NCBI GenBank assembly: GCA_025929745.1
Contig: JAICPQ010000188.1
Span: forward strand, 1 to 5,367
Length of the DNA stretch: 5,367 bases
Direction: 5' to 3'
Source: Burkholderiales bacterium
GTDB taxonomy: Bacteria > Pseudomonadota > Gammaproteobacteria > Burkholderiales > SG8-39
The translations under genes and the position numbers were made by a program. Positions within the stretch are counted from its first letter, which is position 1. Each line of letters starts with the position of its first letter. The notes under the pieces were generated by a model. The model was not told the DNA's origin. It did no database searches and saw only the letters and a program-made list of their open reading frames with translations. Positions 1 through 4,556 of the stretch are shown here, one piece after another.

Positions 1-1
1 C

Positions 2-790
2 ATGAAGCGCGTCCTAGGCTTGAACTACCGGGACCCCGACGCCGTGCGCTATCTGCTCGGTCAAATCGCCGAGGAGCAGAAGCTCTGGCCGCGCGCCATC
101 GAGTGGTACGAAAGTATTCAGGGCAGCGATCACGTGCTGCCGGCCCGCATGCGCACGGCCAATGCCATCGCAAAGCAGGGCAAGCTCGATGAAGCACGTG
201 CTTTCCTGAAGCGCGTCGCCGCCGAGAATCCGGAGGATGCGGTGCAGCTCACCGTCGCCGAAGCGCAGCTCTTGCGCGACGCGCAGCGCCATGCCGAAGC
301 GTTCTCGCTCCTCTCCGACGCGCTCGACAAGCAGCCGCAGCAGCCCGAGCTTCTCTACGACCTCGCGCTGACCGCCGAGAAGCTCGAGCGCTTCGATCTT
401 CTCGAAAAGCATCTGCGCGAGCTGATCAACGTCAAGCCCGACCACGCCCATGCCTACAATGCGCTCGGCTACTCGTTTGCCGATCGCAACACGCGCTTGC
501 CGGAGGCGCGCAAGCTCATCGAGAAGGCGCTGGAGATCGCGCCCGAGGACTATTTCATCATCGACAGCCTCGGCTGGGTGCTCTACCGCGAAGGCGATCT
601 GAAGGGTGCGGCGCGCGAATTGCGGCGCGCCTACAGCGGGCGGCCCGACGCCGAGATCGGCGCGCATCTCGGCGAGGTTCTGTGGGTCATGGGCGAGCGC
701 GACGAGGCGCGCCGCATCTGGGAGGAAGCGCTCAAGGCCGGTCCCGAGAACGAAACTCTGCTGAAGACGATCAAGCGGCTGCGCCGGTGA
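2..790 (+). CDS. TPR-repeat protein, C-terminal part (5' end outside window)
   Basis: The reading frame is open from the first base, so this is the last 262 residues of a longer protein; the ATG at base 2 is probably an internal methionine. The visible part is almost entirely helical tetratricopeptide-type repeats of about 34 residues, with helix pairs at roughly 14-40, 46-79, 81-114, 115-148, 149-183, 184-217 and 218-250. The clearest repeats carry NALGYSFAD (153-161), DSLGWVLYREGDLKGA (188-203) and HLGEVLWVMGERDEA, each with the typical small residues and a proline before the next repeat. TPR arrays act as protein-protein scaffolds; no catalytic motif is visible. Large TPR proteins of this kind are commonly encoded directly upstream of lolB in Beta- and Gammaproteobacteria, often as exported or membrane-associated proteins, but the N-terminus that would show a signal peptide is missing. 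The stop codon overlaps the lolB start (GTGA), which suggests translational coupling. The family assignment is secure; the specific function is unknown. Confidence 0.9.
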   Translation: MKRVLGLNYRDPDAVRYLLGQIAEEQKLWPRAIEWYESIQGSDHVLPARMRTANAIAKQGKLDEARAFLKRVAAENPEDAVQLTVAEAQLLRDAQRHAEAFSLLSDALDKQPQQPELLYDLALTAEKLERFDLLEKHLRELINVKPDHAHAYNALGYSFADRNTRLPEARKLIEKALEIAPEDYFIIDSLGWVLYREGDLKGAARELRRAYSGRPDAEIGAHLGEVLWVMGERDEARRIWEEALKAGPENETLLKTIKRLRR

Positions 791-1269
791 TTCGGGTTGT
801 ATTGCTGGCGGCGCTGCTTGCCGGCTGCGCTCAGGTTCCCATCGAGCCGCCCGCAGGACCGCTCGAGTTCTCGCTCGCCGGTCGCCTCGCCGCGCGTTAC
901 GGTAACGAATCGTTCACCGGGAACATCACCTGGCACCATGCTCGCGACGGAGATGAACTCCTCATCAGCACCCCCACAGGCCAGGGTGTGGCGCAGATCG
1001 TGCGCCAAGGCGATGCGGTGCTGCTCAAGACCGCCGAGCCGCGTGAATACCGCGATGCCGACGGTGAGGCGCTGACCGAGCGCGTGCTCGGTTTTCCGGT
1101 CCCCATTGATGGACTGGCTGAATGGGTGCAGGGCAAGCCGGCACCCAAGCTCGAAAGCCGCGGCTGGAAAGTCGAGTATCAGGAGCGCGACGCGCAAGGG
1201 CGCCCGACGCGCATGCGTCTCACCTACCAGGGCATCGAACTGCGCCTGGCAATATCGCAGTGGAACTGA
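787..1269 (+). CDS. lolB: outer-membrane lipoprotein insertion factor LolB
   Basis: LolB is an outer-membrane lipoprotein that receives lipoproteins from the periplasmic carrier LolA and inserts them into the inner leaflet of the outer membrane. I place the start at GTG 787, overlapping the TPR stop by 4 bases, because it gives a compact lipoprotein signal: MIR, a hydrophobic stretch VVLLAALL, then lipobox LAGC with the lipidated Cys at residue 14. Ala follows the Cys, so there is no Asp +2 inner-membrane retention signal. The next in-frame start upstream (GTG 682) would bury the signal peptide. The core has LolB landmarks: FSLAGRLAARYGNESFTGNI (28-47), then ISTPTGQG (60-67), GFPVPIDGLAEWVQGKP and the closing strand IELRLAISQW. 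At 160 residues it is short against 207 in E. coli. It lacks the helix after the lipidated Cys and is shorter in the C-terminal half. The residue matching E. coli mature Leu68 at the tip of the protruding loop appears to be Thr64. The 3' end overlaps ispE by 10 bases. Confidence 0.92.
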   Translation: MIRVVLLAALLAGCAQVPIEPPAGPLEFSLAGRLAARYGNESFTGNITWHHARDGDELLISTPTGQGVAQIVRQGDAVLLKTAEPREYRDADGEALTERVLGFPVPIDGLAEWVQGKPAPKLESRGWKVEYQERDAQGRPTRMRLTYQGIELRLAISQWN

Positions 1270-2066
1270 CCTGGTACCCGGCCCCGGCGAAGCTCAACCT
1301 GTTTCTGCATATCCTCGACCGCCGAACCGACGGCTACCACGAACTCCAAACGGTCTTTCGCCTGATCGACCGCAGCGACCGCATCGGCGTCGCGCCGCGC
1401 CGCGACGCAAAGGTGCTGTCCGACGGCCCGTTCGGCGAAGACGACCTTTGCGTGCGCGCCGCGAAGCTGATCGGCAAAGGCTGTGAGCTCGCGCTGGAAA
1501 AGAACATCCCGGTCGGCGGCGGATTGGGCGGCGGCTCCTCGGACGCCGCCACCGTCCTTCTCGTTCTCAACCGGATCCACGGCCTGCGCCTGTCGCGCGC
1601 CGAATTGATGGCGCTCGGCGCCAGACTGGGCGCCGACGTCCCTTTCTTCGTGTACGGTCACAACGCCTTCGCGGAAGGGATCGGCGAGCGGTTGCGCGCG
1701 CTCGACCTGCCCCCGGCTTGGTACCTCGTCATCACACCGCAAGTCTCGGTTTCCACTAGGGAAACCTTCGAATCCGCGTTGACACGTCGGTCCAAAGGAA
1801 TCAAAATACCGCCCTTTTTGTCGGGGCAGGGAAGGAACGATCTCGAAGCCGCGGTCGTCGCCCGGCACCCCGACGTGGCCGCGAGCCTCGCGTGGTTGAG
1901 GAAGCACCGCCCGCAGGCGCGCATGACAGGATCCGGAGCGTGTGTCTTCGCCGAGTTCGAGACCGAAGCGCAAGCGCGCGCGCTCCTATTGGCGTTACCT
2001 GGGGGAATGCGGGGATTCGTTGCGAAGGGACTGGAACGGCACCCGCTCTACGATTTCTTAGATTGA
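1260..2066 (+). CDS. ispE: 4-diphosphocytidyl-2-C-methyl-D-erythritol kinase IspE
   Basis: IspE is the cytosolic GHMP-family kinase of the MEP pathway. It uses ATP to phosphorylate the 2-hydroxyl of CDP-methylerythritol on the way to IPP and DMAPP. I choose GTG 1260 because it places PAPAKLNLFLHI at the N-terminus as in known IspE proteins; the frame is open further upstream but only through lolB sequence. Visible motifs are the catalytic Lys11 in PAKLNL, DGYHELQTVF (24-33), the glycine-rich ATP loop GGGLGGGSSDAAT (86-98), the catalytic Asp126 in LGADVPFFVYG, FAEGIGERL, GRNDLEAAV and GHMP motif 3 MTGSGACVFAEF (from 222). At 268 residues it is about 15 shorter than the 283-residue E. coli enzyme. 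Most of the loss lies between VRAAKLI and LALEKNIP, a surface link, so activity should be intact. It overlaps lolB and is followed after 7 bases by the tRNA. Codons in its last third (AGG, ATA, AAA, GGA, TTA) differ from the rest of the window. Confidence 0.97.
   Translation: MELTWYPAPAKLNLFLHILDRRTDGYHELQTVFRLIDRSDRIGVAPRRDAKVLSDGPFGEDDLCVRAAKLIGKGCELALEKNIPVGGGLGGGSSDAATVLLVLNRIHGLRLSRAELMALGARLGADVPFFVYGHNAFAEGIGERLRALDLPPAWYLVITPQVSVSTRETFESALTRRSKGIKIPPFLSGQGRNDLEAAVVARHPDVAASLAWLRKHRPQARMTGSGACVFAEFETEAQARALLLALPGGMRGFVAKGLERHPLYDFLD
1779..1807 (+). promoter_or_regulatory. possible sigma-70 promoter inside ispE
   Basis: A perfect TTGACA (1779-1784) is followed after exactly 17 bases by CAAAAT (1802-1807), which matches TATAAT at four of six positions including the key second A and last T. 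It lies in a locally AT-richer patch of ispE, about 260 bases upstream of the tRNA, and could give extra transcription of tRNA-Gln, prs and the translation genes independent of lolB-ispE. There is no extended -10 TG. It lies in coding sequence and has not been tested, so it may be chance. Confidence 0.3.
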
Positions 2067-2073
2067 CTCCAAC

Positions 2074-2150
2074 TGGGGAGTCGCCAAGCTGGTAAAGGCA
2101 GCGGATATTGCTACCGCCATACGAGGGTTCGAATCCTTCCTCCCCACCCA
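2074..2150 (+). tRNA. tRNA-Gln (anticodon TTG), with atypical anticodon arm and C73
   Basis: A full 77-base cloverleaf with encoded CCA can be drawn. The acceptor stem TGGGGAG (2074-2080) pairs fully with CTCCCCA (2140-2146), including the U1-A72 pair typical of tRNA-Gln. The D stem is GCC/GGC (2083-2085, 2097-2099) with GG in the loop. The anticodon arm is 2101-2117, the variable loop 2118-2122, and the T arm is GAGGG-TTCGAAT-CCTTC (2123-2139). CCA is at 2148-2150. Conventional numbering puts TTG at 34-36 (2108-2110), reading CAA/CAG. The body and the ispE-tRNA-prs position both indicate glutamine. Several positions are odd: base 33 is A instead of the near-invariant U, base 37 is C instead of a purine, 31-39 is an A-A mismatch, and discriminator 73 (2147) is C instead of the usual G. 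It may be a degenerate or error-affected copy. It is probably co-transcribed with its neighbours and released by RNase P and 3' processing. Confidence 0.85.
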
Positions 2151-2166
2151 CTCAGACATAACCGCG

Positions 2167-3141
2167 ATGAACACCGCCATGACCTCTCACCAGCCGCTTG
2201 AGCGGCTGATGGTGTTCGCCGGTAACGCAAACCCCCGCTTCGCGCAGGAAGTCGCGAAAAGCCTGAATCTCTCGCTCGGGCGAGCGATCGTCGGCAAGTT
2301 CTCCGACGGCGAGGTGATGGTCGAGCTGCTCGAGAACGTTCGCGGCAAGGATGTGTTCGTCCTGCAGTCCACCTGCGCGCCGACGAACGACAACCTGATG
2401 GAGCTGCTCGTCATGGTGGACGCCCTCAAGCGCTCTTCGGCGGCGCGCGTCACCGCGGCGATTCCCTATTTCGGCTACGCGCGCCAGGATCGTCGGCCGC
2501 GCTCGGCGCGCGTCGCGATCAGCGCCAAGGTGGTGGCCAACATGCTGACTTCCGTCGGCGTGGCGCGCCTCCTCACGATGGACCTGCACGCCGATCAGAT
2601 CCAGGGTTTCTTCGACATTCCGGTCGACAACATCTACGCCGCGCCCGTGCTTCTCGGCGACGTGTGGAAGCAGCGCTACGAGAACCTGATCGTGGTTTCC
2701 CCCGATGTCGGCGGCGTGGTGCGCGCGCGGGCGCTCGCCAAGCGCCTCGAATCCGACCTTGCCATCATCGACAAGCGCCGGCCGAAGGCCAATGTCTCGG
2801 AAGTGATGAACGTGATCGGCGAGGTCACCGACCGCACCTGCGTGATCATGGACGACATGGTGGACACCGCGGGCACCCTGGTGAAGGCCGCGCAGGTTCT
2901 CAAGGAAGAAGGCGCGACCCGCGTCGTCGCCTACTGTACGCACCCCGTCCTTTCCGGCGGCGCGGTCGAGCGCATCGCGAAGTCGCACCTCGACGAGCTC
3001 GTCGTCACCGATACCATTCCCCTCGGCGAGGACGCGCGCGCGTGCCCCAAAATCCGCAGTCTGTCCGTGGCGGGCCTCTTCGCCGAGACGATCCTGCGCA
3101 TCTACACCGAGGAATCGGTGAGCTCACTCTTTATTGAATAG
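2167..3141 (+). CDS. prs: ribose-phosphate pyrophosphokinase (PRPP synthetase)
   Basis: Prs transfers the pyrophosphate of ATP to ribose 5-phosphate to make PRPP, the cytosolic precursor of purines, pyrimidines, NAD, histidine and tryptophan. The protein is a complete class I enzyme: KFSDGEV near residue 38, STCAPTNDNLMEL, the ATP-site loop IPYFGYARQDRRPRSAR, the PRPP-synthetase signature DLHADQIQGFF with His141, the catalytic flexible loop KRRPKANV starting at Lys203, and the ribose-phosphate-binding loop DDMVDTAGT (229-237). It ends in EESVSSLF, as relatives do. The start is uncertain. ATG 2167 gives 324 residues, ATG 2179 gives 320, and ATG 2209 gives 310, beginning at MVFAGNANP close to the conserved core; E. 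coli has 315. None has a convincing Shine-Dalgarno sequence. A strong hairpin covers the bases just before 2209. The gene begins 16 bases after the tRNA CCA and ends 12 bases before rplY. No PurR-type leader is present. Confidence 0.97.
   Translation: MNTAMTSHQPLERLMVFAGNANPRFAQEVAKSLNLSLGRAIVGKFSDGEVMVELLENVRGKDVFVLQSTCAPTNDNLMELLVMVDALKRSSAARVTAAIPYFGYARQDRRPRSARVAISAKVVANMLTSVGVARLLTMDLHADQIQGFFDIPVDNIYAAPVLLGDVWKQRYENLIVVSPDVGGVVRARALAKRLESDLAIIDKRRPKANVSEVMNVIGEVTDRTCVIMDDMVDTAGTLVKAAQVLKEEGATRVVAYCTHPVLSGGAVERIAKSHLDELVVTDTIPLGEDARACPKIRSLSVAGLFAETILRIYTEESVSSLFIE
2191..2208 (+). other. perfect 7-bp hairpin in the first codons of prs
   Basis: CAGCCGC (2191-2197) and GCGGCTG (2202-2208) are exact reverse complements separated by a TTGA tetraloop. 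The stem is mostly G-C and ends directly before the in-frame ATG 2209. It begins 40 bases after the tRNA CCA end, inside the non-conserved N-terminal extension of Prs. In RNA it could protect a processed 5' end or influence start choice and translation of prs. The structure is plain in the sequence; any role is inference. Confidence 0.45.
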
Positions 3142-3153
3142 GGAAGCGAACCT

Positions 3154-3906
3154 ATGGCAATCGAAATCACGGCGCGCAAGCGCGAAACCCAGGGTACCGG
3201 CGCCGCGCGCCGGCTGCGTCGTCGCGGCCTCGTGCCCGGCATCGTCTATGGCGGCGAGCAGGGCGCGCTCAACATCGAGCTCGACCACAAGGCGCTCTTT
3301 CACAACCTGCGCAACGAGCGCTTCCATGCCTCGATCCTGACGCTCGAGGTGGGCGGCGCGAAGGAGCAGGTGCTGCTGCGCGCGGTGAGCATGCATCCGT
3401 ACAAGCCGCAGGTCCAGCACGTGGACTTCCAGCGCGTGCAGAAGAACAAGAAGCTGCACATGGAAGTGCCGCTGCACTTCACCAACGCCGAGAAGTCGCC
3501 CGGCGTGAAGGACCAGGGCGGGGTGGTAAGCCACGTCCTGAACGAGATCGACATCACCTGCTTCCCGGACGACCTGCCGGAATTCATTGAAGTCGACCTC
3601 GGCAATCTCTCCGTCGGCAACTCGATCCACGCGCGCGACCTCAAGCTGCCGAAGGGCGTGGAGCTCGCGCTGAAGAAGGACGAGAACCCGGTCGTTGCCA
3701 CCGTCGTGGTGCCGCAGCTCGTCACCGAGGAAGAGGAAGCCGCCGCTGCCGCAGCCGCGGTTGCGCCGTCGGAGATTCCGACCACCGAGCAGGCCGCCGA
3801 GCCGAAGGAAGGCGAAGCTGCCGAAGGCGAGAAGGGCGAGAAGCCCGCTGCCGCCAAAGGCGGCGACAAGGCTGCCGACAAAGGCGAGAAAAAAGAGAAG
3901 AAGTAA
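3154..3906 (+). CDS. rplY: 50S ribosomal protein L25 (bL25), Ctc/TL5 long form
   Basis: bL25 binds 5S rRNA in the central protuberance of the large ribosomal subunit; the long Ctc form adds a TL5-type C-terminal domain. Residues 1 to about 95 form the 5S-binding beta-barrel domain, with GTGAARRLRRRGLVPGIVYG near the N-terminus and the HPYKPQVQHVDFQRV segment before the domain boundary. Residues from about 100 to 190 are the TL5 domain (LHMEVPLHF, VLNEIDITCFPDDLPEFIEV, LSVGNSIHARDLKLP). Residues 191-250 are a low-complexity tail with, by my count, 17 Ala, 14 Glu and 10 Lys out of 60. It begins with EEEE and seven Ala and ends KKEKK, and is very likely disordered. Total length is 250 residues, longer than the roughly 200 of many Ctc proteins because of this tail. 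ATG 3154 is preceded by the purine-rich GGGAAG (3141-3146), a reasonable ribosome binding site overlapping the end of the prs stop. pth follows after 8 bases. Confidence 0.96.
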   Translation: MAIEITARKRETQGTGAARRLRRRGLVPGIVYGGEQGALNIELDHKALFHNLRNERFHASILTLEVGGAKEQVLLRAVSMHPYKPQVQHVDFQRVQKNKKLHMEVPLHFTNAEKSPGVKDQGGVVSHVLNEIDITCFPDDLPEFIEVDLGNLSVGNSIHARDLKLPKGVELALKKDENPVVATVVVPQLVTEEEEAAAAAAAVAPSEIPTTEQAAEPKEGEAAEGEKGEKPAAAKGGDKAADKGEKKEKK

Positions 3907-3914
3907 ACCGCCTC

Positions 3915-4556
3915 GTGATACGGCTCGTTGTTGGGCTCGGCAACCCGGGCAAGGAGTACGAGCGCACCCGCCACAACGCCGGCTTCTGGCTCGTGGAGCG
4001 CTTTGCGCAGGCAAACGGCGTCGTGCTGCGCAAAGACCCGAAGTTCAAGGCGCTCGTCGGAAAGCACCGCGACGGCGGCTGGCTTCTTCTTCCGCAGTCC
4101 TTCATGAATCTTTCCGGGCAGCCGGTGCAGATGCTCGCCGGCTTTTTTCGGATCAAGCCCGAGGAAGTGCTGGTGGTGCACGACGAGCTCGATTTCCCGC
4201 CGGGCACCGTGCGCTTGAAGCAAGGTGGCGGCATTGCCGGGCACAACGGTTTGAAGGACATCTCACAGCGCCTCGCCACGCATGACTACTGGCGGCTGCG
4301 TCTCGGCGTCGGCAAGCCGCCGGCCGGTACCGAAGGCGGTGACTACGTGCTGCAAAAGCCGCCGGCGGACGAGCGCACCGCGATCGACGCGGCGATCGAA
4401 AAATCGATTGCGCTTATGCCGCAAATCCTTTCCGGTGACTTCCAGGCGGCGATGAACAAGCTGCACACAGAAGAGAAGAACCCCGAGCCGGTCAAACCGG
4501 CGCCCGAACCAGAGAAAGCAAGCGGCCTGCTGAAGTCGCTGTTCAGCAAGAAATGA
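3915..4556 (+). CDS. pth: peptidyl-tRNA hydrolase
   Basis: Pth cleaves the ester bond of peptidyl-tRNAs that drop off ribosomes, recycling tRNA in the cytosol; it is essential in E. coli. The GTG start at 3915 gives MIRLVVGLGNPGKEYERTRH, which aligns at its first residue region with E. coli Pth. All active-site residues are present: Asn10, catalytic His20, Asn65 in FMNLSG, Asp90 in VVHDELD and Asn111 in GHNGLKD (E. coli Asn10, His20, Asn68, Asp93, Asn114). At 213 residues it is longer than the 194-residue E. coli enzyme because of an extension after NKLH (181-184). This is a Pro/Glu/Lys-rich linker (185-202) ending in SGLLKSLFSKK (203-213), which could form a short amphipathic basic helix. 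The gene starts 8 bases after rplY, with the purine-rich end of rplY (GAGAAGAAG) as the only ribosome-binding candidate, and its stop overlaps the ychF start as ATGA. The rplY-pth-ychF order fits a translation-related operon. Confidence 0.97.
   Translation: MIRLVVGLGNPGKEYERTRHNAGFWLVERFAQANGVVLRKDPKFKALVGKHRDGGWLLLPQSFMNLSGQPVQMLAGFFRIKPEEVLVVHDELDFPPGTVRLKQGGGIAGHNGLKDISQRLATHDYWRLRLGVGKPPAGTEGGDYVLQKPPADERTAIDAAIEKSIALMPQILSGDFQAAMNKLHTEEKNPEPVKPAPEPEKASGLLKSLFSKK

Noticed and set aside
682..786. Upstream extension of lolB to GTG 682
   Set aside because: It would add 35 charged residues before the signal peptide and overlap the TPR gene by over 100 bases.
1122..1259. Upstream extension of ispE to ATG 1122
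   Set aside because: The added residues are an out-of-frame reading of lolB and do not resemble any IspE N-terminus.
2063..2068. TTGACT just before the tRNA as a -35 box
   Set aside because: No -10-like hexamer lies 16-18 bases downstream; that stretch is the tRNA D arm.
1801..2151. Minus-strand open frame of 116 codons starting MGGEEGFEPSYGG
   Set aside because: Its N-terminus is the antisense translation of the tRNA gene, a well-known source of false proteins; the rest is opposite ispE.
2152..2988. Minus-strand open frame of 278 codons opposite prs
   Set aside because: It is a His/Asp/Val-rich shadow produced by GC-biased third positions of prs; it has no recognisable domain and prs is certain.
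3118..3127. Perfect palindrome GTGAGCTCAC at the end of prs
   Set aside because: It encodes the conserved VSS of the Prs C-terminus, has only a three-pair stem as RNA, and has no T run directly after it; probably chance.
3124..4244. Two long overlapping minus-strand frames opposite rplY and pth, one with hydrophobic-looking runs
   Set aside because: The hydrophobic and Ser/Ala runs are the reverse reading of the Ala/Glu/Lys tail of bL25; no family features.
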